From Adiantum capillus-veneris (Eukaryota; Streptophyta; Polypodiopsida; Polypodiales; Pteridaceae), in assembly GCA_014529385.2 (NCBI GenBank), contig CM043966.1, positions 103,117,087-103,181,086 on the forward strand: 64,000 bases of DNA. The letters run 5' to 3'. Below the pieces are notes generated by a model, which made no database searches, was not told where the DNA came from, and saw only the letters and a list, made by a program, of their open reading frames with translations. Below are positions 10,295 to 20,912 of the stretch, piece by piece; positions within the stretch are counted from its first letter, which is position 1, and every line of letters begins with the position of its first letter. The position numbers and the translations under genes are program-made.

Positions 10295-10828
10295 TGTAAC
10301 AAACTTGGACACTCCAAGTCAAAAATCAATCGCGATAGCACGAAATAACCACTTCAAAACAATTCACAGATCACAATAGATTTGCACTGGCCCGGCGGAG
10401 TTCCGTGCCTAGAGATATTGGCCCCAAAGACTGGCGCCCCTTTCGGTATTTCTTTTGTATTAATCAATCATCAAAGTACAAGAGAGCGGTTAGGGTTTCA
10501 CTCTCAGACTCTGTGTCCAGATGCTCTGAGAAGTGAGGCCGTCACCACTAATTTAAAGATTACAAGGGATGCCCAAAAGTAGAGCCCCAAAAGCTTTTAA
10601 AATAAAAAGCATCAGTTTTCTCTCTCTTAGAGAGTCTTTTTCTCTTTTTTTTTAAAAAAAAGCAAAATTTGCGTCGCTCATCATTTTTCAAAATATATTA
10701 AAAAAAAAAAAAGCCTCCGCGATTTTCGAAAATTAGGGTTTTTGGCAGAAATTAGGGTTTGCAGGAATTTTAGGGTTTCTGGCAGAAATCAGGGTTTCTG
10801 TTGTCCGCCACGTCATCACTTTGTGACA
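10295..10828 (-). repeat. 3' LTR of element G
   Basis: On the minus strand it runs from TGTCACAAAGTGATGACG to GTGTCCAAG-TTTGTTACA (534 bp). Three perfect telo-box motifs (TTAGGGTTT on the plus strand at 10733, 10752 and 10770) lie in its U3, 50-95 bases from the LTR start. The R-like part has the GGCGCC and TTGGGGCCAATATCTCTAGG words shared with E. Confidence 0.9.
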
Positions 10829-10867
10829 TACCCCCCTCTTGAAAGCATTGTAATCGACCGCGATTAC
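10829..10867 (-). promoter_or_regulatory. Polypurine tract and adjacent 7-bp palindrome of G
   Basis: The PPT is CAAGAGGGGGGTA on the minus strand (10841-10829). Just upstream, 10850-10867 reads GTAATCG-ACCG-CGATTAC, a perfect 7-bp stem with a 4-base loop. The same palindrome occurs at the same place in E (29719) and F (18903). Confidence 0.8.
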
Positions 10868-11423
10868 GCCTGCAAAACCGACAAAAGCCATAAACCGTCT
10901 TAGCAGACACTGACTGTTAGTACCTACGTACTAGGAACACACATCTAGCACATGTACAAAATCGACAGTCACATCACACGACATCACAAGACATCACAGG
11001 ACATCACATGACATTCAACATTCATTCGGATCTTAGACCATGATTTATCGGCAATGTAGCTAGCAATCACATCTAGGTCCAATCGGGACCTCATCGATGT
11101 CCGATTGACTAACCCCTATTGCAACCATGTCTATTCGAGATCAATCAGACCAAAATGCTGCCGTCATTTCGGCTATCAGTTCCTGCACTCACAAGAAGTC
11201 TAGAACAAATCAGTATCATTATCAGGAATTCCATTTCATAAAATCATCCAGCAGAATACTGTCAGCTCTTAGTATCCCTGAAGCTCAAAGAGACATCAGT
11301 GACTTTAGTATCAAAATCAAGGCATCTGTTGACAAAGGAGTGGAGTGACTCCTCTCTTGTGCATCCCACTGCACCCCATCTCCGGCCAAGCTGAATTCTG
11401 GGTTCCGTTTGGAGTAGACTATG

Positions 11424-13475
11424 CTAAACCAAAACATCGAGGTAAAGTTTCACAATCCGAGGAGTATCTGCTAGGTCCTCCTCCTCCATCCACTTCGCAT
11501 CAAATGCAGGAAAGTTCTTGAACTTAACCAAGAACTGCCTTCGGACTTTACCTTTCTTCGTATCATTATGTGCCAAAATCTGTTCAGGAACAAGGATCTC
11601 CTCGTTTTCTTCCACTTCGGGTTGCTCATCAGGCTCCCCATCATCAGGCACATCACCCTTAACAGGGTTCAAGAGACTTACATGCAATGCATTATGAATC
11701 CTCCAAGTATCTGGCAGTTTCAATCGGAAGGAGACATCATTTATCTTTTCAGTAATCTGGAAAGGTCCGTAGTATCACATACTAAGCTTTGGAAAAAGCC
11801 TCTCCTTTCCCTTTTTCTTTCTTAGGCGTGCCTTCTCAAAAGTAAGAGCACCCAATCATCCTCCTTCAGTTTCAAGTCGCGACGATGGCGATCCGCTGTC
11901 TTTTTCTGTCGTTCTTGAGACTCCTGCAAAGTCTCGCGAACCTTGGCAAAAGCCGTATCCAAATCTCGCGAATATTCATCCGCTTCCAATATCTAATCTT
12001 TCGTGCTCAGGAAGGATGGAACATTCGCAGCACTTTCAACAATCTCACATGGCGTCTTCCCCGTCGAAGAGTGTATCGTGTTACTGTAGGCAAATTCCAC
12101 CAAAGATAGGTTCTTTTCCCATTGAGTCTTCTGATCCGAGATGCAAGACTTCAATAAATCTAAAATCACTGAATTGGCAATCTCAAATTGCCCGTCGGTC
12201 TGCAAGTGGAACGATGACGAGAACTGCAACTGTGTGCCAATGTTCTCTCAAATTGCCTTCCAAAACAAACTCATAAATCTGGGGTCTCTGTCGGAGACAA
12301 TCGTCTCAGATGTGCCATGTAATCGGAAAATCATCGTGATCATTCTGTTTTCTTGGGAGATAAAAAATGAAATCCATTTCAATACTTTTCCAAGGGTGGG
12401 TGGGTATGGGTAAAGGCTGTAACAATCCCTGTGCCTTATGCCTGTCAAACTTGACCTTCTGGCATACCAAGCAACTGCGCACAAACTCTTCCACATCCTT
12501 TTTGAGTCTCGGCCCAAAGAAGTATCTCTCTACCCCCTTCATGGTGATAGCAATGCCGCGGTGACTCGTAAAAGGTGGACATTGGCATTCAGTCATAACC
12601 TTTTCCCCCAACGGTTGTGTAACGCACAACATAGTCTTTCTCATCAAGTAGCCTTCCCAAAGGAAGTATCGAGCTACGGTCTCCCCATCCCGTATCCGTG
12701 TGAAAATATCTGCAAAATCTGTATCTGTGGCATACCGATCGACCATATCCTCGAAGCTCCTATGATGTATCGCGGAAACAGCCAAAACCAACGGTTTCCG
12801 AGACAAAGCATCTGCCACCACATTCTTCTGTCCTTGCACATGGACAATCTGGAAGTGGAACTGTGACAAGATGTTCGCCCACCGCATTTGCTTTTCCGAA
12901 AGCTGCTTCTGTGACAAGAAGTAGCGCAAACTGTGATGGTCTGTAAAGACAGTAAAATCCGCTCCGAGTAGGTAATGCTGCCACTGAGTAAGAGCATGGA
13001 TAACCGCCAAAAGCTCTTTCTCATAGATCTGTGCTGTCATCTCCGGCCTAGAGAACAAACGGCTCTCGTAAGCTATGACATGGCCTTCTTGCATCAAGAC
13101 CGCACCCAGACTACGACCACAAGCATCACAATGTACTTCAAATGACTTTTGCAAGTCCGGCAAAGTCAAAATAGGTCCCGTAGTCAATTTCTCTTTCAAT
13201 GTCCGAAAGGCAGTCACCTCTGTGGGTCCCCACGAAAATGGTACTCGTTTCTGTGTCAAGGTATGCAAAGGGGAAGGAACCTCTACAAACTTTCGTATGA
13301 ACCGCTTGTAGTACGAACACAGTCCCAAGAAGCTTCTAACTTCATGGACATTCCTCAAATCGGGCCAATCATGGATAGTCTCTATCTTGGCCGGGTCCAT
13401 TTGCACTCCTGCTGCTGACACAATGTGTCCCAAAAAGTGTATCTCTGGTAGGAAAAATTCACTTTTTCTTTGCAT
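11424..13475 (-). pseudogene. G pol: RNase H, integrase, chromodomain
   Basis: From 13475 to 12306 an open frame of 389 residues covers the RT end (FFLPEIHFLGHIVSAAGV), RNase H (FEVHCDACGRSLGAVLMQ; YEKELLAVIHAL; FTDHHSLRYF; VVADALSR) and the integrase zinc finger (H..H, then CLVCQKVKFDRHKAQG) up to the first catalytic Asp (MDFIFYLP). Compared with E, roughly 45 codons are then missing before the second Asp (SDRDPRFMSLFWKAI). The last part (QTDGQFEIANSVILDLL) carries the Glu at about 12190. The tail from 11723 to 11424 is open: a tether (TWRIHNALHVSLLNPVKGD) and a chromodomain (EQILAHNDTKKGKVRRQFLV, WMEEEDL). Chromodomains of this class direct integration to particular chromatin. Frameshifts make the whole non-functional. 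Confidence 0.9.
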
Positions 13476-14590
13476 TAATCACTAACGTGTGATCTCGTAA
13501 TGCGTGAAAGACTTGAAGCAGATGATCTCTGTGTTCTGCCTCATTCTTGGAGAAAACAATGATGTCGTCAAAGAAAGTGCCAACAAATAGCCTGTACTCT
13601 CAGAAAATCCTGTCCATCATCCGGTTAAATGTCGCAGGAGCATTGGTCAAGCCAAAAGGCATCACCAAAAACTCAAATAACCCAAAAGTCGTCCGAAAAG
13701 CTGTCTTGTAGACATCTCTCGGTGCTATCCTGATCTGATGATATCCACTCTTCAAGTCAATCCTGCTAAAGCACGAGGATCCCTGTAACCTGTCGAGTAT
13801 ATCATCGATCCTAGGAATCGAAAATCTGTTCTTGATGGTGATTTCGTTGAGAGTGCTATAATCGATGCACATTCTCCAAGATCCGTCTTTCTTCAAAACC
13901 AACAACACTGGAGAGCAATACGGTTAAGTACTAGGCTGGACAAGACCCTTTTCCAAGAGGTCTTTCACTTGGTTCATAATCTCTTCATTCTGTGCTCGGC
14001 TCACACGGTAGGGTGGCCAGTTGGGTGAGGTGCTTCCAGGTATCAGATCAATGGTTTGATCTTCAGGCCCTCTGAAAAGCAATCGGCATGAGTGTGGAGA
14101 AAAATCTTGGCGTTATTTTGATCAGGTCAAAACATATTCAACCTTTATTCATCGTTCAGTTCTCTCCCAAAAGAATGAGTAAGAAACTGAAGTTCATCAA
14201 GTACAATCTCTAAGCCCTTCATTTATCAAAGTCGCTTTCTCGGCCTGGTAGTCAACCACGGCATAGTTCTTGTGGTACCAAGGGATCCTGAGTAGAACGT
14301 CGCTCGCGTTCCCTGAACACCCCTGTCATTGCAAACGAAGTTTGCCAATGCTCGGTGTAATGGCAACATCCCATCCATGTGCCAGTCGAACTACCTCCGC
14401 TTGTGGCGTCAGTCTGTCGGGCGTAATTCCAAATCGAGCCGCCAATTCCAAGTGAAAAGAAGTTGGCCTTGGCTCCTTCAAAAGAGCTTCCTGATCCTTC
14501 ACTTTGCCCCAAAAGCAACAAAGTTTGTACTTTCATTCATTAGATTCGGTGCAGGTCCCTCGGTGCAGGTCCCACGCCATGTGGTACCAG
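13476..14590 (-). pseudogene. G pol: protease remnant and reverse transcriptase
   Basis: The open stretch from 13908 to 13600 is the RT palm: [57 protein letters not shown]. The primer-grip side and the catalytic FxDD region follow in a broken frame near 13570-13560. Upstream, 14590-14230 holds a protease remnant recognisable by comparison with E (a flap-like stretch and a GIPWYHKN-type end), but the DxGA active-site frame is lost to a shift. A stop separates the RT from the sequence that precedes it (a TAA at about 13926). Without the E copy the protease would not be called. Confidence 0.8.
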
Positions 14591-14600
14591 TTCTGCTTTT

Positions 14601-16166
14601 CTATCTGCCTTTTCTGCCACATTCCTCAGCTGCTCTCGAACTCTCAGACCTGTCGTCGTCTTTATCATTCTGTTCTTTCTGTGCCTTATTAGGGCACTTC
14701 GTGGAGATATGTTCCTGTTCCCCGCATCCAAAGCACTTCCCCTCTCTGATGAAGCGAGCTCTCTTCTCAGGAGTAAGCTTGGGTCGTGCATCATTTATCT
14801 CTGGTTTGCTCTTTTTCTTTCTACTTTCATTCCCAGAAGTCTGTTCGGCTCGTTGTGTCATGGCCTCATCTGTGGGGTAGGTCAAACTGCGAGAGTGAAT
14901 AGCAAAGCCCCGCTTCACATGACTCATCAACTCCTAAATAGAAGTTGACTTCTATTCCAAGCAGTGATCTCGGATCTCTGTAGGTAGACCCAAGGTAAAC
15001 CGCTCAATCTGTTCTCTGAACGAGATCTTCTTGAATGAAGAGGCGGGTAGAAAAGAGTTCCAGAATCTTTCACAGTAAGAATTCACTATATCGCTCTTGG
15101 TTATCCGGAGATGGTTCCAAGCAGCTCGTATATCTCGCTCAAACTCTTGAGTCAACCAAGAAGAAATAAAAAGCCTCTTGAATTTCAGCCGTGTAACCGG
15201 CACAGTCTTGCTTACGAGAAGCGTGGACCACCAAGTACGAGCATTCCCCTTAGAATAAGAGGCAACTCTCCGAATCTTGGAGTGCTCTGAATAGCGTCCT
15301 CCCGCGAAAGCGATGTCAAACTGCTGTATAAAAGACAAAGCCTTCGAAGCATCTGAGTATCCTGAAAAAGTATCAAACTTGATCGAGTGGCCACCGTCCT
15401 TAAACTCTCGGACTTTCTTGCTTTTATCTTCGAGAAAGTCATATTGGTTGGCTTTGTAAAAATTCTTCTTGTTCGCATAAAAGTTTCCGTTGTCAGAGTC
15501 TGAACTGTTCGTAGACGAGTCCTCTGTAGAAGTGTCACTCACTGGGCGAGACTTAGACTTCCTTGCCTTTTTCTTGCCCTTTCCGAAGCATTGTTTCTTG
15601 CTTCGCTTTTTGCTTTTCCTGTCTTCTTCGCTCGAGTCTGAAGAGCTAGAAGAACTGTCAGAAGAAGAAGAAGAAGAACTGGGTAGGTCTTCAAACTTGA
15701 CGCGCTTCTTCAATTTCTTTGCCTTGTCAAATGTTGATCGACGACCCAAGTATCCCGGGAAGTCAGTGCCTTTCTTCTGCTTTTTGCCGTGCTTTTTGCC
15801 TTTCTTTTGCACGTCGAAAAGTTGAGCAATCCGTGCATCAACCACGTTCTCCAGTTCCTTCCCCGTATATTTCTTGGAGGCAGAAGGTTTCTTGAGAGCG
15901 GGTTTCGGGAGTGGTGTTTTGGTTCTTTGCCACTCCATCTGTACCTCTTCCAAAGAGGTCTGGTTCATATATTTTGCCATCTTCGGGTCCTTGGCAAAAT
16001 TGAGCATCACCTTTGTTGCATCGCCAATCAATTGACGACGCTCCATCTCTTGCCACTCCGCCTAAGTAGGCCAAGGCGGGCCATACTCTCTGCCGGAATC
16101 TTCGTTGTGATCCCTGCCCGCATCTCCAGATGCAGAGGGAGTCGACTGATCATTGCCTGAAGCCAT
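14601..16166 (-). pseudogene. G gag and nucleocapsid
   Basis: The start is the ATG at 16166 (minus), matching the gag start of E, giving MASGNDQSTPSASGDAGRD. A TAG at about 16063 stands where E has CAG, so the frame was broken by a C-to-T change. From 16046 an open frame of 364 residues follows: a basic/Ser-rich linker (KKRSKKQCFGKGKKKARKSK), then the capsid domain (YSDASKALSFIQQFDIAF, NARTWWSTLL, FTLGLPTEIRDHCLE). The nucleocapsid lies at 14930-14601 after two more TAG codons and has a CCHC zinc knuckle, CFGCGEQEHISTKCP. The product would form the virus-like particle and bind the element's RNA. Confidence 0.9.
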
Positions 16167-16226
16167 AGGTGCCGCGGAATTTTTTTTTTCGGGGATCGGA
16201 TTTCCCGTAGAAGAGAAATCGACCGT

Positions 16227-16238
16227 GCTCTGATACCA
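16227..16238 (-). other. Primer binding site of G
   Basis: The minus strand reads TGGTATCAGAGC, one base inside the LTR end (TGTTACA, ending at 16240). It is the standard initiator-Met tRNA site. Confidence 0.9.
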
Positions 16239-16239
16239 T

Positions 16240-16789
16240 TGTAACAGACTTGGACACTCCAAGTCAAAAATCAATCGCGACAGCACCAAATAACCACTTC
16301 AAAACAATTCATAGATCACAATAGATTTGCATTGGCTCGGCGGAGTTCCGTGCCTAGAGATATTGGCCCCAAAGACTGGCGCCCCTTTCGGTATTTCTTT
16401 TTGTATTATACAATCATCAAAGTACAAGAGAGCGGTTAGGGTTTCACGCTCAGACTCTGCATCCAGATGCTCTGAGAAGTGAGGCCCTCACCACTAATTT
16501 AAAGATTACAAGGGATGCCCAAAAGCAGAGCCCCAAAAGCTTTTAAAATAAAAAGCATCAGTTCTCTCTCTCTCTTAGAGAGTCTTTTTCTCTTTTTTTT
16601 ATAAAAAAAAGCAAAATTCGCATCGCTCATAATTTTTCCAAAAAATAAAAAAATATTTTTTTTAATAATAAAAGCCTCCGCGATTTCCGAAAATTAGGGC
16701 TTTTGGCAGAAATTAGGATTTGTAGGAATTTTAGGGTTTTTGGCAGAAATTAGGGTTTCTGCTGTCCGCCACGTCATCACGTTGTGACA
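16240..16789 (-). repeat. 5' LTR of element G
   Basis: The LTR is 550 bp, from TGTCACAACGTGATGACG to AGTGTCCAAGTCTGTTACA on the minus strand. It retains two perfect telo boxes (16731, 16750, plus-strand TTAGGGTTT) and two decayed ones (near 16694 and 16713). It differs from the 3' LTR by many substitutions and small indels, so the insertion is not recent. Confidence 0.9.
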
Positions 16790-16794
16790 CTAGC

Positions 16795-17599
16795 TTGCCT
16801 AAGGTCAAATGACTTTTAAACACTAACTTTTGGAGGTCTTTAATGAAGCTAACCCTAAGGTCTTTTAAGCTCCATTAGATGCACGTTGCGCTTTGATAGA
16901 CTACCTCTTTTTGGACCCCTATTGAGATGTAACCATCTCTCGTCTTGGTCCCTTGCTGTGGTAAATCTAGAAGCACTTATTGCACATTTCTCTTTGGTAG
17001 ACAGTCTCCTTTTGGACCCCTATTGAGATGCAACCATTTCTCCTTTTGGTCCCCTGTTGAGATAGGTTTAGAAGCACATATCTATATCCTAACTCTTGTT
17101 CCTCTTTTATCTTCTTACATTAAATGATCAGTTTAATATGAGAAAATCATTTAGTAAAGTTAGATATTATATTTTATGACATTACCTCTCTATCATAGTC
17201 GTCGTCGATTATGAGGTAGAGAAGATAAAGCCTAGTCATTAGTCCATGTTTCCTAGTGGGTAGAGGATCCCTTTTTACTTCATAGCATCACCAAGGTCAC
17301 AAGGAACACCAAGATTGTAATGTACCAAGTCTCTCTTGATCGGAGAATCTATAATACAAACGCCTTCTGGAGGGGGGACCGGCTCCAAGTAAATCTGGTC
17401 CTCAACTATCGTCATGTTCTCTAATACTTTCTCTCTTGCAAAATTATTGTTCATGCCACGTTAATTAAGTACTATGTTTATGTTGCTACCATCGATTAAG
17501 TTCACCCTCTATGTTCTCAAAGTGATCTCACAAAAATGCTAACTTTAATTCTCTTAATTGCGCTGTTCTGAAAGTTCATAGGCCATTCTATTACACAGA
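16795..17599. other. Unassigned sequence, with an imperfect tandem repeat
   Basis: No coding similarity is seen. Two imperfect copies of a unit of about 100 bp containing GGACCCCTATTGAGATG and ending in TAGAAGCAC lie at about 16900-16978 and 17000-17076. The left part continues the sequence to the left of element G. Confidence 0.4.
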
Positions 17600-17719
17600 T
17601 CCCCGGGGCCACCTCCGGCCAAGAGGGCTAGACCTGCTATTGGACTAGTACCCGATATTTATGGTATACACCTCGAGAGTTTTAATGAATTATGTAGAGC
17701 TTATGGAAAAGTCAACGGC

Positions 17720-17995
17720 TTGAAAGCCCTTATTTTCTTTGACCGCGGAGCTATGCAGAACTTCATCCATCTACAATTCTTGAAGCAGATGCACTTTGAT
17801 TATAATGTAGAGGGTGGAGAAATTGAACTTGAGCTAGCCACGGGGCAAACTCAGAAAGTGGTACCGCTCATTGGTGCTCTTCTAGTGACTATACAAGATT
17901 ATCATGGAAAAGTCGATTTCCACATTATGAAGTTGCGTAATTGCGACGTTCTCTTGGGCATGCCCTGGCACGACAAGATTGATGCAACTCTCTAA
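17720..17995 (+). pseudogene. F retropepsin-like protease remnant
   Basis: The 91-residue frame has ALIFFDRGAMQNFIHLQFLK at the active-site position and CDVLLGMPWHDKIDATL at the end. It lines up with the E protease (ALIFFDGGAKANFI ... CDVLLGVPWYHKN). The usual D-S/T-G triad reads D-R-G here, so activity is doubtful. In an intact element the enzyme would cut the Gag-Pol polyprotein. Confidence 0.75.
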
Positions 17996-18250
17996 GTTCC
18001 GAACGAACCATCACCGTGATGCAAAAGAGCAAGCTAGTTGTCCTCAAAGTTCGGTTGTCCGAACAAAGCCCAGAGACTTTTGAACATTGTTTGAGAAAGT
18101 ATTGTTTGAAATGGATGCTATCAGTTTTGAACCTGTTTTGGTGCCGATTTGAAATGTTTGACTCTGGTTTCAATACTGGTTTCATTGATTGGTCATTTTA
18201 CTCTCGGGTGGAGAAGTGAGAAATACTGTTTTGGTATTGTTTGAACCTTG

Positions 18251-18593
18251 GAACGACGCAGGCCGATGTCTAGGGAGCGTTTCGTTGTATGCTAGAAAAC
18301 CTCCGAACGACGCAGAGGGGATGTCTGGGGAGCGTTTGGTTGTATGCTTGTAAAATAATTGTTGTTGTGACTCCCGGCCCGGACCTGGATGGTTATGCGG
18401 AGGAGTATTAAGAAGTCTGAGAAGTAGTTACTCTCAGCACCTCCAAACGACGCTGGCTACGGTCTGGGGGGCTTTTGGTTGTAAAAGGCCTCTATATCTC
18501 CCAGCCCGGACCTTTTTAGGTTATGCGAGAGGAGTGATGAGGGAGTCGTTGAATATCTCCCGGCTCGGACCTTGCTAGGTTATGCGGGAGGAG
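18251..18593 (+). repeat. Two interleaved tandem repeat families, one forming nested hairpins
   Basis: Family X (AACGACGCAG..TCTGGGGAGCGTTTGGTTGTA) occurs at about 18251, 18305 and 18444. Family Y occurs at 18371-18405, 18498-18534 and 18557-18593. The third Y copy reads CTCCCG..ACCT-TGCT-AGGT..CGGGAG, a hairpin within a hairpin, and the other two keep much of this pairing. No reading frame spans them. Confidence 0.8.
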
Positions 18594-18902
18594 TATTCGT
18601 TAGCGGCTTTATGTTTCTGTGTCTTGTAACATGCATATGTGTTGCATTGTGATGTGCCAACCACTGAATATTCCTAATTGGATGAGATTGCCTGGGTATG
18701 TAATTTTAGTGCATCAAGACACTCGTGGAAGATCAATGTGGTCTGGGTGTCATGGCTAATTTTACTACGTCGGAATATCAAGAGTTCTGATCTGGACGAA
18801 AGGAGAAGCCAACTCCTCAACAAAAAAAATAACAAACTGATTGTCCCTCGGAATGACCCCAGGAAATTTTTGAGCTAATTTGAGTTCTTTTGCAGATATG
18901 CT

Positions 18903-18940
18903 GTAATCGCGGACGATTACTCTCTTTCCAGAAGGGGGGA
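18903..18940 (+). promoter_or_regulatory. PPT-adjacent palindrome and polypurine tract of F
   Basis: 18903-18920 reads GTAATCG-CGGA-CGATTAC. The PPT GAAGGGGGGA follows at 18931-18940 and the LTR starts TGTAACAAAC at 18941. Confidence 0.8.
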
Positions 18941-19492
18941 TGTAACAAACTGCTGACGTGTCCAGACACTGAAAAGTAGAGCTAACCTTCAGATCACGGC
19001 CGAGGGGCCTAAACCCTAAGAAGAACAAGCAACAGAAGAAGAAGTCCTACCAACTTATTGGACCCTGTCCGATGGGGCCCAAGTGACATAAAGAAATTAA
19101 AATAAAGCAGGGCCCACACTCTCACACACGCAAAAATTGATGACATGGCAGTTGTACAGACGCTCCGGATTTTCTGCTAACATGATGATATGGCACTGTA
19201 TGGATTTCCGCGTTTTGCGCTGACTCTTGATGTGTCCCGTGATTTACGTTAACAGCTTTTTGGACCAGAAGCTTTTGAGTTTGAAGGCTTTTCATGTAAA
19301 CTGATTTGGGGCCTAGGGCCTTTAAATATGAGGCCATGGGCTCATTCTCTGGCATGCTTCCTCGAGAAAGTGCAGAGTCTGGAGTACCGGCTTGTACTGA
19401 GTTGATGCAATATAAAGAAATACCGAAAGGGGTGCAAAGGTTTGGGGCCAATACTCTTTGGGGTGGAATTCCGCCACCTCGTGTCACGTGTC

Positions 19493-19533
<41 letters not shown>

Positions 19534-19607
19534 CAATTGTTATTTGACGTGCTTAAATTTGTTCAGTCTGTTCTTTTCTATTGGCACATGGTGCCCGTCT
19601 TGTGACA
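18941..19607 (+). repeat. 3' LTR of element F
   Basis: The LTR is 667 bp, from TGTAACAAACTGCTGACGTG to GTGCCCGTCTTGTGACA, with a (CT)n tract at 19492-19529. Bases 1-70 of the window are the tail of another copy of the family. The following sequence (from 19608) is LINE. Confidence 0.8.
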
Positions 19608-20912
19608 GAATATGCAGAGGGCTAAGTCTAAACAAGCCCTAATTGCGATGAGGATCTCAAGGCGAGTGAAAGCCCCCTTCCAGCTAGGAGCCGCCAGCTT
19701 GAGAGGAGTGTGCCACTCTGTTGGGATATCCTCGACAAGATTCTGACACATGCTCTGCCCTCCCTCATGCCATGCAGCTGGAAGCCTGGATGCTCTGAAT
19801 CTCCTCAAGGAGTGTTGTAAACTACAACCAGTCTCCGAGGGCATGGGTTGGACCATGGGACCCCAAGGGACATAGGGTCTACTACCAACCATGTGACCTC
19901 GCTGAGTACGGACCAATTGCTTTTATGTAAGAGGCTGCCTCAAGCACTCCTTAGTGCATGTGTGCTGATGTTGCTCTAGTCCCCTCCTTAACTGCTCCCA
20001 AGACCGAAGCAAGCTCAAAGGGAATTGGTCCTCCTACTTAGGCCCACTCTGTGCATCTCTCTGGAAATCCATCGAGTGGAGGGGCTCCAACGGCTGCCCA
20101 TTTGTGGAACTCAGCTGCGAATCCAGTGAAGCAAAAGCTCCTCACTTGGAAGAAGACCTCTAACGATGAGCTTGCTAGATCTATGATCCCCAACCCTCCC
20201 TGAGAGCAAGGTAAGGTAATGACCTCCTAGGAAACCTTGGCCGGAGCCGACTGCGACTCTCCCTGTCCACAAAAAGTTCCTGATCAATCTCTCCAGCTGG
20301 CTGATGCAAGAACTCAAGAAAATCTAGCAAGAATTGATGTACCATATGGTGGCCAAGAGCACTTGGTTGGCCACTACAACCCTGCCAACAAGAGATAGCT
20401 GTGCCGAGCTCCAACGAAGCGGTTTCCTCTTGATGGCTGGGAGGAGAGGAGCAGTCTACTGCTTTGGTGATAAATCCAGGCGAACCTGGCAACCCAAATA
20501 ACGAACTGGTGTCCCTAGAGGGATCCAACAAAAGCCCTCGCCAGGCGACCAATCAAGGGTGGGAGCATCAGCAACCCAAAAAGCCACTCTCTTTGTCTAG
20601 TTGATCAATGCTCCCGATGCACAACAGAACACCTCCAATGCCTGCTCACACCTACAGCCCTTCAGAAACATGCCCAAGTCATCATCAAACTCAGCGTCCA
20701 AGAGCTCCTCCCCGAATGGATAACTGTACGCCACGCAAACCAACCTCCTATGAAGTCTCATCGCTTGTGCGTAGAAGAGAAACAGGAAGGGGGCAAGAGG
20801 GCAGCCTTGCCGTGACAAGTGTGTAAGCATAAAGCGTTCCCCTCGACCCCCTGCCAGCAACACGTGATTGTTGTGAGCACATCTGTAAAGAGTAGACATC
20901 CCTCTAATCCAT
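19608..20912 (-). pseudogene. LINE ORF2 (reverse transcriptase, 3' part)
   Basis: On the minus strand, 20912 to 20597 encodes the middle of a non-LTR retrotransposon RT: LSRQGCPLAPFLFLFYAQAM (the RQGxPLSPxLF block), then a decayed FDDDLGMFLKG in place of the (Y/F)ADD catalytic motif. Downstream, after frameshifts, the C-terminal part typical of plant LINEs follows (LERLIRNFLWTG at about 20290, LVEDIPTEWHTPLK at about 19720). All frames are broken. The solo LTR starting at 20913 cuts it upstream and the LTR of F cuts it downstream. ORF1 of probably the same LINE is at 23300-23581 and 30400-30560. Confidence 0.75.

Larger units (their letters stand above)
10290..16794 (-). mobile_element. Ty3/gypsy chromovirus G, structurally complete
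   Basis: The element is 10295-16789 on the minus strand with TSD CTAGC at 10290-10294 and 16790-16794. The order on the minus strand is 5' LTR (16789-16240), primer site, gag with zinc knuckle, protease, RT, RNase H, integrase, chromodomain, a noncoding 3' region, a palindrome (10867-10850), polypurine tract CAAGAGGGGGGTA (10841-10829) and 3' LTR (10828-10295). The reading frames carry many stops and shifts, so it is not autonomous. Element E is a close relative. The integrase lacks about 45 codons compared with E. Confidence 0.95.
17600..19607 (+). mobile_element. 3' part of gypsy element F, pol replaced by noncoding repeats
   Basis: F contains a protease remnant (17720-17995), about 900 bp of noncoding sequence with tandem hairpin repeats, a palindrome (18903-18920), a polypurine tract CCAGAAGGGGGGA (18928-18940) and a 3' LTR (18941-19607). 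There is no RT, RNase H or integrase between protease and PPT, where E has about 3 kb of pol. The palindrome and an R-like segment (AAGAAATACCGAAAGGGG, TTTGGGGCCAATA) tie it to E and G. The 5' limit is uncertain. F would depend on proteins of a relative. Confidence 0.75.

Noticed and set aside
10972-11010. CRISPR-like short regular repeats
   Set aside because: Units are about 10 bases without unique spacers, inside a plant retrotransposon. No CRISPR array or cas gene is present in the window.
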